Source of the DNA: Gammaproteobacteria bacterium HGW-Gammaproteobacteria-4
Lineage (GTDB): Bacteria > Pseudomonadota > Gammaproteobacteria > Xanthomonadales > Xanthomonadaceae
Direction of reading: 5' to 3'
DNA length: 64,000 nucleotides
Assembly: GCA_002839995.1 (NCBI GenBank)
Contig: PGZC01000004.1
Span: 78,192-142,191, forward strand
Under the pieces are notes generated by a model. The model was given only the letters and a program-made list of their open reading frames with translations, searched no databases and was not told the origin of the DNA. The position numbers and the translations under genes were made by a program. Within the stretch, counting starts at the first letter, position 1. Each line of letters opens with the position of its first letter. Of this stretch, positions 1 to 8,803 are shown in pieces.

Positions 1-669
1 GGGCGGTTCGACATGGGCGAAGCCGCTGTGGTGCCGGCATTGCACGCGCTGGGTCTGGCGCGGCTCGATGTCCTGGTGGTGAGCCATGGCGACAATGATC
101 ACGCCGGTGGTGCAGCGGCCGTGGCGCGCGCCTTCGCGCCGGCGCTGCGCTACAAACCCGAGGCGTACGACGGCATGCCCGGCGCCGACTGCCAGCGCGG
201 CGATCATTGGCGCTGGGATGGGGTGGACTTCGCCTGGCTGCATCCGCCGCCGCATTTTCCATATCTGCGCAACGACAGCAGTTGCGTGCTGCGCATCAGC
301 AGCGCGCTGGGCAGCGCGTTGCTGCCGGGCGACATCGAGTCGGTGATCGAACAGCGTCTGCTTCGCGAACAGACAGCGGCATTGCCGGTGGATGTGCTGG
401 TGGTGCCGCACCATGGCAGCACGACCTCGTCGAGCCCGGCGTTCGTGGCCGCGGTGTCGCCGCGGATCGCGTTGCTGGCCACCGGCCATGGCAACCGGTT
501 TGGTCTGCCGCGCGCCGCGGTGGTACAACGTTATCGTGACGCCGGTGCGACGCTGGCGGATACCGCCGATGCCGGCCTGATCCGCGTCCGCGTCGATGCG
601 TCGGGCGCACGTGTGGTGCAACGCTGGCGGCATGAAAAACGCCGTTTGTGGCATGAGCGCGACGAATGA
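1..669 (+). CDS. comEC: ComEC/Rec2 competence protein, C-terminal part
   Basis: The frame is open from the first base, so the 5' part lies outside the window and 222 codons remain. They form the metallo-beta-lactamase-like domain found at the C-terminus of ComEC, the inner-membrane channel that takes up transforming DNA. Visible motifs are SHGDNDHAGG (metal ligands), a later LPGDIE segment and PHHGS. No membrane segments remain in this piece. It ends 75 nt before the exbB start on the same strand, the usual xanthomonad arrangement. The family call is secure from the motifs. Whether the full gene is intact cannot be judged. Confidence 0.85.
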   Translation, partial: GRFDMGEAAVVPALHALGLARLDVLVVSHGDNDHAGGAAAVARAFAPALRYKPEAYDGMPGADCQRGDHWRWDGVDFAWLHPPPHFPYLRNDSSCVLRISSALGSALLPGDIESVIEQRLLREQTAALPVDVLVVPHHGSTTSSSPAFVAAVSPRIALLATGHGNRFGLPRAAVVQRYRDAGATLADTADAGLIRVRVDASGARVVQRWRHEKRRLWHERDE

Positions 670-744
670 GCGGCGCAATACCGGTGCCCCATGACCTTGG
701 CCGAGCCGGTATCCTATGGCTTGCGATTTTGAGGAGACGAATCC

Positions 745-1380
745 GTGCTGGAACTGGTAATGGCAGGCGGCTGGGTGATGTGGCCGATCCTTGCGGTGTC
801 GGCGTTGACGGTGGCGATCATTGTCGAGCGTTTCTGGAGCCTGCGCCGTTCGGTGGTTTTGCCGGCGGGCCTGGGCGATGACGTGCGCGAATGGGCGGCG
901 CGGCGCAAGCTCGATCCAGCCCATGTCGAAGTGTTGCGCGCCAACTCGCCACTGGGCGAACTGCTGGCGGCGGCGCTGGACGTGCGCCATCGCCCGCGCG
1001 AGGTGATCAAGGAACGGGTCGAGGATGTCGGTCGCCACGTCGTGCACCGGCTGGAGCGTTTTCTCAACACCCTGGGCACGGTTGCCGGTGTGGCGCCGCT
1101 GCTCGGTCTGCTCGGCACCGTTACCGGCATGATCCGCATGTTTCTCAATATTCTCGAGTTTGGCGTCGGCGACGCCGGCCGGCTGGCCGGTGGCATCGGC
1201 GAGGCGCTGGTCAGTACCGCGGTGGGTCTGGTGGTGGCGATCCCGGCATTGATGTTCTACCGCTATTTTCGCGGTCTGGTCAGTGCTTACGTCATCGAAA
1301 TGGAGGAGCAGGCGATGGCGTTGCTCGATGTGATCGACCAAGTGGCCGCCGCGCCGAGCGGTGGAAAAGGCCACGCATGA
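745..1380 (+). CDS. exbB: MotA/TolQ/ExbB-family proton channel protein
   Basis: 211 aa. ExbB/TolQ proteins form the proton channel of an energy-transducing complex with ExbD/TolR in the inner membrane. Three membrane segments are visible: near residues 3-25 (MWPILAVSALTVAIIVE), about 108-132 (a glycine-rich APLLGLLGTVTGM stretch typical of the family) and about 150-175. The GTG start at 745 is chosen because GAGGAG lies 8-9 nt upstream. Its stop overlaps the exbD start by 4 nt, so translation is coupled. Xanthomonads place this pair before msbA, where the partner protein is unclear. It could energise a TonB/Tol-like step or an envelope transport step linked to lipid A export. Confidence 0.9.
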   Translation: MLELVMAGGWVMWPILAVSALTVAIIVERFWSLRRSVVLPAGLGDDVREWAARRKLDPAHVEVLRANSPLGELLAAALDVRHRPREVIKERVEDVGRHVVHRLERFLNTLGTVAGVAPLLGLLGTVTGMIRMFLNILEFGVGDAGRLAGGIGEALVSTAVGLVVAIPALMFYRYFRGLVSAYVIEMEEQAMALLDVIDQVAAAPSGGKGHA

Positions 1381-1799
1381 AAATCGACGCCGGCCGGCTG
1401 CGCGATGAGCCGGAAATCAGCCTGACCTCGCTGATCGATGTGGTGTTTACCCTGATCATCTTTTTCGTGGTGACCACCACCTTCGATTCGCGCGCGGCCT
1501 TGCAGGTGAAGCTGCCGCAGGCGAGCGCGCGCGAAGTGACCGACCCCAGCGAAGCCTTGCTGATCCAGATCGATGCCAAGGGCCGTTATTTCGTTGGCGC
1601 CAGCGAAGTGCTCAAGTCCGACCCGGCCTCGCTGCGCGAGGCCATCGTGCGCGTAGCCGGCGAAAAGCGCGATCAAACCGTTCTGCTGCGCGCCGACGCC
1701 AATACCCCGCACCAGTCGGTGGTAACGGCGATGGACGTGCTCGGCAAGCTCGGTTTTGCGCGGCTGTCGATTGCGACTGCGCCGGAGCCGGACGCGTGA
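1377..1799 (+). CDS. exbD: ExbD/TolR-family biopolymer transport protein
   Basis: 140 aa. This is the periplasmic partner of ExbB: a short cytoplasmic N-terminus, one membrane helix (about residues 17-36) and a periplasmic domain. The helix carries the family's key aspartate in TSLIDVVFTLIIFF, which takes part in proton conduction. The ATG at 1377 overlaps the exbB stop, and the end overlaps the GTG of msbA by 4 nt. Size and topology are normal for ExbD. A longer upstream reading frame exists in this phase but lies within exbB and has no support as coding. Confidence 0.9.
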   Translation: MKIDAGRLRDEPEISLTSLIDVVFTLIIFFVVTTTFDSRAALQVKLPQASAREVTDPSEALLIQIDAKGRYFVGASEVLKSDPASLREAIVRVAGEKRDQTVLLRADANTPHQSVVTAMDVLGKLGFARLSIATAPEPDA

Positions 1800-3571
1800 A
1801 TCCTGCGTTCGACGACAGTGCCCGCGGCGCGCTGCGTACGTACGCGCGGTTGTTGAAGTTCTCGGCGCGCTACTGGCCGTTGCTGCTGGTGGCTGTGGTT
1901 GGAATGGTGATCGAGGCCGCTGCTGCCGGTGTCTTCACCTGGCTGATGAAGCCGATGGTGAACGAGACCTTCGTCGAGCGCAGCAAGGACATCCGGCTGG
2001 CGCTGCCACTCGGCATCATCGTGCTGTTCTTCGTTCGCGGCATCGCCACCTTCGTTACCGATTTCGGCATGGCCCTGACCGGGCGCGGGGTGGTTCGCGA
2101 TCTGCGCCACGCGTTGATGGGCAAGTACTTGCGCATGCCCAGTTACCGCTTCGACGCCGAGCCGGTGCCGAATCTGGTGTCGCGGCTGAACTACGACACC
2201 GAGCAGCTCGCCCATGCCGGCGCCGAATCGCTCAAGGTGCTGTTCACGGACACCCTCACCATCGCGGTGTTGTTCTGGGTGATGGTGCAGCAAAGCCATC
2301 GCGTTACCGCAACCATGTTGGTGTTGATTCCGTTGATCGGGCTGATATCGCGCTTCGTTTCGCGCCGTTACCGGCACATCAACCGCGGCATCCAGGATGG
2401 CGTGGCGAGCATGGCGATGACTGCCGAACAGGCGCTGGCAGCGCAGCAGGAGGTGAAGATCTACGGCGCCCAGGACGACGAAGCCGCGCGCTTTGCCGTG
2501 CTCGCCAATCGCAACCGCCGGCTCAATGTGAAGGTCGAGGTAATCCGCGCGCTGGCTTCCTCGACAGTGCAGTTTCTGGCCGCCATCGCGCTCGCCGCGA
2601 TCCTGTACATGGCCGGGCGCGAGGCGATCAAGGGGCGCATGGATGCCGGCGAGTTCGTGTCGCTGATCACCGCGATGATGGCGATGCTGCCATCGCTCAA
2701 GCGCATCTCCAATGTGCAAAGTTCGATCCAGCGCGGCGTGGCCGCCGCGCAGCGGTTGTTCGCGGTGCTCGACCAGGGCGACGAGACCGACACCGGCGTG
2801 CGGCACATCGAGCGCGCCCGTGGCGAGATCGCGTTTCGCAATGTCTCGATGCGCTATGCCGGCCAGGATGTTGCTGCGCTGCACGCGATCAGCTTCGTCG
2901 CACGGCCCGGCACGGTAACCGCCATCGTCGGCCGCTCCGGCAGCGGCAAATCGACGCTGGTGCGGTTGATTCCGCGCTTTTATGAGCCCGACAGCGGCGA
3001 AATACGGCTCGACGGCATACCGCTGCGCGATATCCATCTTGCCGATCTGCGCCGGCAGATCGCGCTGGTCAGCCAGCGGGTGATGCTGTTCGACGACAGC
3101 GTTGCGGCGAATATCGCCTACGGCGAGCAGGTGGGTGCCAGTGAGGCAGCGATCGTGCAGGCGGCAAAGGCCGCCAACGCATTGGAGTTCATCGAACGCC
3201 TGCCGCAGGGCCTGCAATCGCGGGTCGGCGAGAACGGCGCCCTGCTGTCGGGCGGGCAGCGGCAGCGGCTGGCGATTGCTCGCGCATTCCTGAAAAACGC
3301 ACCGATCCTGATTCTCGACGAGGCAACCGCCGCGCTGGACAGCGAGTCCGAGCAACTGGTGCAGGATGCGCTCAATCACCTGATCCCGGATCGCACCACG
3401 CTGGTCATCGCGCATCGTCTGGCCACCATCGAACATGCCGACCAGGTGCTGGTGCTCGACGAGGGGCGTCTGGTCGAGATCGGCAATCATGCGCAGTTGC
3501 TGGCCCGCGACGGACTGTATGCCCGTTTGCATCGGATCCAGTTCCGGGACGCCATGGACGCCATGCCGTGA
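1796..3571 (+). CDS. msbA: Lipid A export permease/ATP-binding protein MsbA
   Basis: 591 aa, the normal length of this half-size ABC exporter. It flips lipid A-core from the inner to the outer leaflet of the inner membrane. The N-terminal ~330 residues are the six-helix permease domain. The ATPase domain follows, with Walker A GRSGSGKST, the signature LLSGGQRQR, Walker B ILILDEATAALD and the switch histidine in VIAHRLAT. The GTG start overlaps the exbD stop and the stop overlaps the lpxK GTG start. The operon therefore links exbBD, msbA, lpxK and kdsB with 4-nt overlaps throughout. Confidence 0.95.
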   Translation: MNPAFDDSARGALRTYARLLKFSARYWPLLLVAVVGMVIEAAAAGVFTWLMKPMVNETFVERSKDIRLALPLGIIVLFFVRGIATFVTDFGMALTGRGVVRDLRHALMGKYLRMPSYRFDAEPVPNLVSRLNYDTEQLAHAGAESLKVLFTDTLTIAVLFWVMVQQSHRVTATMLVLIPLIGLISRFVSRRYRHINRGIQDGVASMAMTAEQALAAQQEVKIYGAQDDEAARFAVLANRNRRLNVKVEVIRALASSTVQFLAAIALAAILYMAGREAIKGRMDAGEFVSLITAMMAMLPSLKRISNVQSSIQRGVAAAQRLFAVLDQGDETDTGVRHIERARGEIAFRNVSMRYAGQDVAALHAISFVARPGTVTAIVGRSGSGKSTLVRLIPRFYEPDSGEIRLDGIPLRDIHLADLRRQIALVSQRVMLFDDSVAANIAYGEQVGASEAAIVQAAKAANALEFIERLPQGLQSRVGENGALLSGGQRQRLAIARAFLKNAPILILDEATAALDSESEQLVQDALNHLIPDRTTLVIAHRLATIEHADQVLVLDEGRLVEIGNHAQLLARDGLYARLHRIQFRDAMDAMP

Positions 3572-4581
3572 TCCGCAGCACACTGGAACCCTGGTTGCTG
3601 CGGCGCTGGTACGGCGGCGTTGCGCCGGGGCTGGTGTTGCGTGCGCTGGCGTGGCTGTTTGCATGGCAGGTCGCGCGTCGCACGGCCGCGTATCGCGGTG
3701 GGCGTCGCGCGGTGCATCGTCTGGATGTACCGGTGCTGGTGGTGGGCAATCTGGTGGCCGGCGGCAGCGGCAAGACGCCGGCGGTGATCGCACTGGTGCA
3801 ATATCTGAAGGCGCAAGGTTGGCGGCCCGGTGTGGCGACGCGCGGCTATGGCAGGCGCGGCAGCACGCCGCTGTGGGCTGTTGCCGACAGCGATCCGCAC
3901 GCGGTCGGCGACGAGCCGGTCGTGATCGCGCGCCGCTGCGCGGTGCCGGTGCGGGTCGATGCAGACCGGGTGCGTGCCGCGCGCGAACTGGTCGCCGCCG
4001 GCTGCGACCTGGTGCTGGCCGACGATGGCTTGCAGCACTATCGGCTCGGCCGCGACATCGAGATCGAAGTGCGCGATGCGGTACGTGGCTACGGCAACGG
4101 TCTGATGCTGCCGGCAGGGCCGCTGCGCGAACCGCCGACCCGCGCGAACGCGTGCGACTTCCGACTGCTGACGAGCGCGGAGCATGTTCCGGATCTTCCG
4201 CCGGGGTCATTCGCCATGCGGATCGTGCCGGGCCTGGCGATCGGTCTGCATGGCGGCGATCCGCGCGCGCTGTCCACGTTTAGCGGTCAGCGTGTGCATG
4301 CGGTGGCCGGGATCGGCCGGCCCGAACGTTTTTTTGCCACCCTGCGCGCAGCGGGTATCGACCTGATCGAACACGCCTTCGTCGATCATCATCGTTTCAG
4401 CGCTGGCGATCTGGCCTTCGACGACGAACTGACGGTGTTGATGACCGAAAAGGACGCGGTGAAATGCCGGCGGTTCGCGTCCGATCGCTGTTTCGCGTTG
4501 GCGATCGACGCGGAATTGTCCGCCGCGTTTTACGATGCGCTGAGCCAGCGGCTTTCCGGCTATGGCAGGATGCCGCAATGA
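3568..4581 (+). CDS. lpxK: Tetraacyldisaccharide 4'-kinase LpxK
   Basis: 337 aa. LpxK phosphorylates the 4' position of the lipid A disaccharide at the inner face of the inner membrane. An N-terminal hydrophobic/basic anchor (residues 1-40) precedes a Walker A that is characteristic of LpxK rather than of general kinases, [16 protein letters not shown]. The downstream DDGLQHYRL motif is also typical of the family, as is MTEKDAVKC near the C-terminus. The GTG start lies within the msbA stop region, and the stop overlaps the kdsB ATG by 4 nt. Confidence 0.95.
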   Translation: MIRSTLEPWLLRRWYGGVAPGLVLRALAWLFAWQVARRTAAYRGGRRAVHRLDVPVLVVGNLVAGGSGKTPAVIALVQYLKAQGWRPGVATRGYGRRGSTPLWAVADSDPHAVGDEPVVIARRCAVPVRVDADRVRAARELVAAGCDLVLADDGLQHYRLGRDIEIEVRDAVRGYGNGLMLPAGPLREPPTRANACDFRLLTSAEHVPDLPPGSFAMRIVPGLAIGLHGGDPRALSTFSGQRVHAVAGIGRPERFFATLRAAGIDLIEHAFVDHHRFSAGDLAFDDELTVLMTEKDAVKCRRFASDRCFALAIDAELSAAFYDALSQRLSGYGRMPQ

Positions 4582-5366
4582 GCAAGCCATTCATCGTCGC
4601 CATCCCCGCCCGCCTTGGCAGCACCCGGTTGCCGAACAAGCCGCTGCAGCTGTTGGCCGGCGAGCCCATCATCGCTCACGTGGTGCGCTGCGCGCAGGCT
4701 GCCGGAGCGGCACAGGTGGTGGTCGCCACCGATGCCCCGGCGATTGCCGACGCGCTGGCACAATTCGTGGGTATTCAGGTTTGCATGACGCGCACCGATC
4801 ATGTCTCCGGCACCGATCGTCTGGCCGAGTGTGCGCAGCAGTTGTGCTGGCCGGACGACGCGGTGGTGGTCAACCTGCAAGGCGACGAACCGTTCGCGCC
4901 GGCGTCGTGTATCCAGGCCGTGGTGCGGGCGTTGCTCGAATCGCAGGCGGCAATGGCAACGTTGGCAACGCCGATCGCCAGCAGCGCCGAGTTGTTCGAT
5001 CCCGACGTCGTCAAGCTGGTGCGCCGCGCCGATGGCCGCGCCCTGTATTTCAGCCGTGCGCCCTTGCCATGGCACCGCGATGCGTTTGCCCGCGACCGTG
5101 TGAGTCTGTCGTTTGCCTCCGGTCTGCGCCATATCGGCCTGTACGCCTATCGCGCCGGGTTCTTGCGTCGCTTCGCGGCGATGGCGCCGGGTCAACTGGA
5201 GCAGATCGAAGCGTTGGAACAGTTGCGTGTGCTCGAAGCCGGGCTCGATATCGCTGTTGCGCTGGCACCAGAACCGTTTCCGGGCGGTATCGACACCGTG
5301 CATGATCTCGCCCGAGCCGAGGCATTCATCCAGGCCGGCGGCACACCGGCAATGTGCGCACGGTAA
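4578..5366 (+). CDS. kdsB: CMP-Kdo synthetase (3-deoxy-manno-octulosonate cytidylyltransferase)
   Basis: 262 aa. KdsB activates Kdo with CTP for transfer to lipid A. The nucleotide-binding start [14 protein letters not shown] is clear, followed by ATDA and the NLQGDEP motif of the cytidylyltransferase fold. The ATG at 4578 overlaps the lpxK stop; the same frame is open further upstream inside lpxK but the homology starts at [12 protein letters not shown]. It is the last gene of the lipid A operon and is followed by a hairpin terminator. Confidence 0.95.
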   Translation: MSKPFIVAIPARLGSTRLPNKPLQLLAGEPIIAHVVRCAQAAGAAQVVVATDAPAIADALAQFVGIQVCMTRTDHVSGTDRLAECAQQLCWPDDAVVVNLQGDEPFAPASCIQAVVRALLESQAAMATLATPIASSAELFDPDVVKLVRRADGRALYFSRAPLPWHRDAFARDRVSLSFASGLRHIGLYAYRAGFLRRFAAMAPGQLEQIEALEQLRVLEAGLDIAVALAPEPFPGGIDTVHDLARAEAFIQAGGTPAMCAR

Positions 5367-5394
5367 GCGATGCCGAGCGAGGGTCGGGCACAAA

Positions 5395-5417
5395 AAAACC
5401 GGCACGCGGCCGGTTTT
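5395..5417. terminator. Bidirectional terminator between kdsB and tRNA-Pro
   Basis: A perfect 9-bp stem (aaaaccggc / gccggtttt) with a 5-nt loop. Four T follow within the stem on the plus strand. On the minus strand, seven T (the A-run at 5392-5398) follow the stem. It can therefore stop kdsB on the plus strand and, more strongly, the tRNA transcript on the minus strand. Confidence 0.8.
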
Positions 5418-5437
5418 CTGTATGCGGTTGTTTTTCT

Positions 5438-5514
5438 TGGTCGGGGAGACAGGATTTGAACCTGCGACTTCTACGTCCCGAACGTAGCGCTCTACCAGGC
5501 TGAGCTACACCCCG
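5438..5514 (-). tRNA. tRNA-Pro (anticodon CGG)
   Basis: Read on the minus strand it starts CGGGGTGTAGCTCAG. It has a D-arm (GCTC/GAGC), an anticodon stem CTACG/CGTAG with loop TTCGGGA (anticodon CGG), and a T-arm GCAGG/CCTGT with loop TTCAAAT. CCA is encoded (5438-5440). C1 pairs with G72, as expected for bacterial tRNA-Pro. The acceptor stem has one U6-U67 mismatch. The rest folds normally, so it is probably functional. Confidence 0.95.
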
Positions 5515-5590
5515 ATGCAAGCCGATTATTGTAATGCGCCCGACGCCTCGCGGCAATAGCCAGATTAGCCAGATTAGCCAGGCCGTCGCA

Positions 5591-5623
5591 GCCGAGCCCG
5601 GGCCATGACGGGCCGGGCTCGGC
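5591..5623 (-). terminator. Hairpin downstream of the helicase gene
   Basis: An 11-bp perfect inverted repeat (gccgagcccgg / ccgggctcggc) lies 7 nt beyond the helicase stop codon. No T-run follows it on the minus strand. It may act as a Rho-independent-like stop or protect the mRNA end. Confidence 0.5.
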
Positions 5624-5630
5624 GGATCAC

Positions 5631-6941
5631 TTAACGCGTTCCGGTACGTGGATTGCTGCGGCCGGCGTACGGCTTGGCGCCGGCGCCGGCATGGGCGCGG
5701 CGCGGGGCCTGGCCATGCGGGCGACGCGGATGGGCATGGCCGCCAGGACGCGCGCCGGGGCGTGCCGAACCCGGGGCACCGCCGTTACCATCCAGACGCA
5801 GCGGACGATTCGGTGCAAAGCCGGGTACGTCGACCAGTGCCAGATCGGTCTTGAGCAGGCGCTGGATCGCACGCAGCAGGTTGGCTTCGGCCGACGACAC
5901 CAGCGACAGGGCAAGGCCCTCGGCGCCGGCGCGACCGGTACGACCGATGCGGTGGATGTAGTCCTCAGCGACCATCGGCAGGTCATAGTTGATCACGACC
6001 GGCAGGTTGTCGATGTCGAGACCGCGTGCAGCAACATCGGTGGCTACCATTACGGTGGCACGACCGGTCTTGAAGTCGCGCAGGGCACGGGTGCGGGCGC
6101 CCTGGGTCTTGTTGCCGTGAATGGCGACCGCCTTGATGCCGGCCGCTTCGATCTGCTCGCACAGACGATCGGCGCCGTGCTTGGTGCGGCTGAACACCAG
6201 CGTCTGCCGGCGCGAATCCTCGCCCAGCAGGTGCAGCAGCAGATCGCGCTTGCGCGCGCCATCGACCGGATGCACGCGATGGGTGACGGTTTCGGCGACC
6301 GAATTGCGCGCTGCGACCTGGATTTCCACCGGGTTGCGCATGAACTGCTGCGCCAGTTGCTTGATCGGGGCATCGAACGTGGCCGAGAACAGCAGGGTCT
6401 GGCGCTGGTTCGGAACCTCCTGCAGGATGCGCTTGATCGCCGGCATGAAGCCCATGTCGAGCATGCGGTCGGCTTCGTCGAGCACCAGCATTTCAATGCC
6501 GGACAGGTCGGCGGTGCGGCGATCCATGTGATCGATCAAGCGCCCGGGAGTGGCGACCAGCACATCGACGCCGCGACGCAGGGCGTCGAATTGCGGGCGC
6601 ATGGCGTTGCCGCCGTAAATGGCAGTGGAGTTGACGCGCAGATGCTTGGCATAGGCGCGCAGGCTGTCATGCACCTGCACGGCGAGCTCGCGAGTCGGCG
6701 CCAGGATCAGCGCGCGCGGCTTGCGCGAGCCGGTATTGGGCTTGTTCACGAACAGCCGCTGCAGCAGCGGCAGCACGAACGCGGCGGTCTTGCCGGTGCC
6801 GGTCTGGGCGCCGGCGAGCAGGTCGTGGCCAGCCAGAGCCTGCGGAATGGCCTCGGACTGAATGGTGGTAGGGGTGCTGTAGCCTTGTTCGGACACAGCA
6901 CGCAGCAACGCGGGCGCAAGCCCGAGCGATTCAAACGACAT
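5631..6941 (-). CDS. rhlE: DEAD-box ATP-dependent RNA helicase, RhlE type
   Basis: 436 aa. RNA helicases of this group unwind short RNA duplexes in ribosome assembly, mRNA decay and cold adaptation. All core motifs are visible: Q-motif (TPTTIQSEAIP), Walker A AGAQTGTGKTAAF, PTREL, VLDEADRMLDMGF, FSATFD and HRIGRTGRAG. After the helicase core (about residue 370) comes a tail rich in Gly, Pro, Arg, His and Ala, as in RhlE, probably for RNA binding. The ATG at 6941 has AGGAG 7 nt upstream. The open frame runs further upstream but has no homology there. Confidence 0.9.
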   Translation of the reverse strand: MSFESLGLAPALLRAVSEQGYSTPTTIQSEAIPQALAGHDLLAGAQTGTGKTAAFVLPLLQRLFVNKPNTGSRKPRALILAPTRELAVQVHDSLRAYAKHLRVNSTAIYGGNAMRPQFDALRRGVDVLVATPGRLIDHMDRRTADLSGIEMLVLDEADRMLDMGFMPAIKRILQEVPNQRQTLLFSATFDAPIKQLAQQFMRNPVEIQVAARNSVAETVTHRVHPVDGARKRDLLLHLLGEDSRRQTLVFSRTKHGADRLCEQIEAAGIKAVAIHGNKTQGARTRALRDFKTGRATVMVATDVAARGLDIDNLPVVINYDLPMVAEDYIHRIGRTGRAGAEGLALSLVSSAEANLLRAIQRLLKTDLALVDVPGFAPNRPLRLDGNGGAPGSARPGARPGGHAHPRRPHGQAPRRAHAGAGAKPYAGRSNPRTGTR

Positions 6942-7200
6942 GATGAAGCTCCTGATGAATGACCCGGAGCGTTCCCGTCGAGAATCCGCGCTGCGAGTAT
7001 GAATTAACGTTCGGTGCCGGCGGCGCCTGATCCGTTTGCTGGCCCGCGCGCCGTGCGGTGTGTGGGTCGCTGAAACCGGTCGGCGCAGAACGCGGACCGG
7101 AGGCGATATCCAAAGGGGAATACGACAGGCGCTGGCAACAAGCCCGCTGAGTATACGCAGGTTGTCCGGCAATAGCCAGCGATTTGAAGCCGGGACTCGG
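6942..7200. other. Helicase upstream region, no gene seen
   Basis: The 5' non-coding region of the helicase gene. The ribosome binding site lies at 6948-6952 on the minus strand. Beyond it I see no convincing open frame, RNA gene or clear promoter hexamers. DEAD-box helicase genes often have long, regulated leaders, but nothing specific is visible here. Confidence 0.4.
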
Positions 7201-7336
7201 GGCTCGGGACTCGGGATGACAAGCTTACGAGGCTTGCGTAGGTCGGATCAAGCGCCCTGGGCGCGGATCTGACGGGTACTTGCGACGCTGGTGCAAGCGT
7301 CCGGCATTACCTTTGTCGGCTCCACCGCTACGCCGC
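7201..7336. repeat. Dispersed composite REP element, copy A (truncated)
   Basis: Aligns without gaps to 52234-52369, with 116 of 136 positions identical by hand count. It holds a GTAGGTCGGATC hairpin and then the inner part of a second, inverted REP (TGTCGGCTCC). The outer arm of the second unit, present in copy B, is missing here and is replaced by another repeat at 7341-7373. Confidence 0.8.
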
Positions 7337-7340
7337 ACAA

Positions 7341-7373
7341 GGATGTGCAAGTGCCGCGCGTGCATGGATGCAC
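7341..7373. repeat. 33-bp repeat (ggatgtgcaagtgccgcg type), copy 1
   Basis: Matches 53551-53583 at 32 of 33 positions. The sequence contains partial internal symmetry around GTGCA. It abuts the composite REP element. Confidence 0.75.
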
Positions 7374-7431
7374 ATCCGCGAAGGACGCGAAAGACGCAAA
7401 GAAACCCAAGGACGCTCTGGACGAGTCGTCA

Positions 7432-7449
7432 CCCCAGCGAAAGCTGGGG
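7432..7449. repeat. Small palindromic repeat, ccccagc-gaaa-gctgggg
   Basis: A 7-bp stem with a GAAA loop. A related hairpin in the other orientation, ttccagc-tttc-gctggaa, lies at 7641-7658. This is a very common intergenic palindrome type in many proteobacteria. Confidence 0.7.
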
Positions 7450-7492
7450 TCCATGTTACTGTTTGGGAACCTCTGAATAAGCCACATCTGGC

Positions 7493-7611
7493 GTCATTGC
7501 GAGCGTTCTAGCCTTTAGCCGCGAGGCCGAAGGCCGTGGCGGGAAGCAATCCAGCGTCTTGATTCTCCGAGCATTTCTGGATTGCCACGTTGCTCCGCTC
7601 CTCGCAATGAC
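7493..7611. repeat. 119-bp MITE-like element with inverted ends
   Basis: The outer 11 bp are perfect inverted repeats (GTCATTGCGAG / CTCGCAATGAC). A second inverted pair lies inside (GCAATCCAG at 7545-7553; CTGGATTGC at 7578-7586). It is non-coding. This resembles known small palindromic elements of bacteria that lack their own transposase. No target-site duplication was obvious. Confidence 0.6.
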
Positions 7612-7767
7612 AGCTTGTTCAGACTTTCCTTTGCAATGGATTCCAGCTTTCGCTGGAATGACGAAAACAGACTAGATCGAACCATCGCAAATCAGGTGAG
7701 GGCTTTCCTTTGCGCTTTTTGCGTCCTTCGCGGACCGAAAGCTTTTCCCCAGTCCCGAGTCCCGGCT

Positions 7768-8691
7768 TCAATCAGCTGCCGGTCGTCGCCATACCAGCAC
7801 GTCGCACGGCGCGTGGCTCACCGCGTGCTGGGTGGTAGAGCCCAGCAAGCCGGCCTCCCAGCGCGTCTTGCCGTGTGCGCCAAGCGCCAGCAGTTCGCCA
7901 TTCACCTCGCCGACGAATGCATCGATTTGCTGGTCCGGGTTGCCGTCGCGCAAGATCGTGTGCAGTTTCGCTTGCGCGTTGGCTTCGCGCAAAATCCGGC
8001 GCATGTCATCGAGTTGTTCGACGGCGTGGTCGCGGTCCCTGATTTGCATGCGTTCGAGTTCGTCATGTTGCATGGCCACGCGCGCCAGGTCATTGTCGAA
8101 GATCGACTCGAACGCGTGCAGCACATGCAGGTTGCTGGCGGGCGCCAGTTGCAATGCCATTTGCGCGGCGGCAAGCGCATCGTCGGAGAAGTCGGTTGCC
8201 GCGACGGTATTGGTGTAGGCGTTGTTCCCGGGCAAGCGGACCACCAGCACCGGCACGTGGCTGCTGCGAACCACGTTTTGCGCGGTCGAACCGAGCAGCC
8301 GCTGCACCAGGCCGGACGATCCCGAGGCGCCGATCACGACAAGATCGGCATTGCTGGCTGCGGCGTGGCGCGCAATCTGGCGATGCGCCGGGCCAACCTC
8401 CAGATTGGCATTGATTTCGATCCCGTGATCGCCGGCCAGGCTGGCGCGGACGCGTTCAAGCTGGTCGCGCACGCCGTCCATGAACATCTTCTCGCCGATC
8501 CAGGCGCCACCACCCGGGTCTCCCCATGCCGGCATTACCGGCGCAGCGTCGAAGGTGTGTACCAGATCCAGACGGGCGTTGTGCGCCTTGACCAGTTGCA
8601 CGGCGCGTTCCAGTGCGCGCTCAGCGGCGGCGGAGAAGTCGGTTGCGGCGAGGATCACCTTGAGTGTGTTGGCTTTTGGTGGGGTGTTCAT
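7768..8691 (-). CDS. Tandem-domain universal stress protein
   Basis: 307 aa, two UspA domains in a row (about residues 8-155 and 158-305). Each begins with an ATDFS motif. The first domain ends with the ATP-binding pattern G-2x-G-9x-G-S (VIGASGSSG then LGSTAQNV). The second has ALGAHGKTRWEAGLLGSTTQ. Such proteins bind ATP and are induced in stasis or stress; their exact action is not known. It stands alone between a repeat-rich gap and a divergent gene. Confidence 0.9.
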   Translation of the reverse strand: MNTPPKANTLKVILAATDFSAAAERALERAVQLVKAHNARLDLVHTFDAAPVMPAWGDPGGGAWIGEKMFMDGVRDQLERVRASLAGDHGIEINANLEVGPAHRQIARHAAASNADLVVIGASGSSGLVQRLLGSTAQNVVRSSHVPVLVVRLPGNNAYTNTVAATDFSDDALAAAQMALQLAPASNLHVLHAFESIFDNDLARVAMQHDELERMQIRDRDHAVEQLDDMRRILREANAQAKLHTILRDGNPDQQIDAFVGEVNGELLALGAHGKTRWEAGLLGSTTQHAVSHAPCDVLVWRRPAAD

Positions 8692-8803
8692 GGCATGCCC
8701 TCACGGATGAGATGTCCATTGTGCACCGGGTCACTGGCAAAGGCATGATGCCAATCAAATTGGCGATGCGGCACAATGCGGGCGGGCCCTAACCTGCGTG
8801 TAC

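Noticed and set aside
1673..4210. A minus-strand open frame of 845 codons opposite msbA and lpxK
   Set aside because: Antisense shadow of the lipid A operon, rich in Arg, His, Pro and Ala, with no domain and no start context.
5561..5581. Short tandem repeat (attagccag) that might be a CRISPR or direct repeat array
   Set aside because: Only about two to three 10-nt units without spacers; chance or replication slippage.
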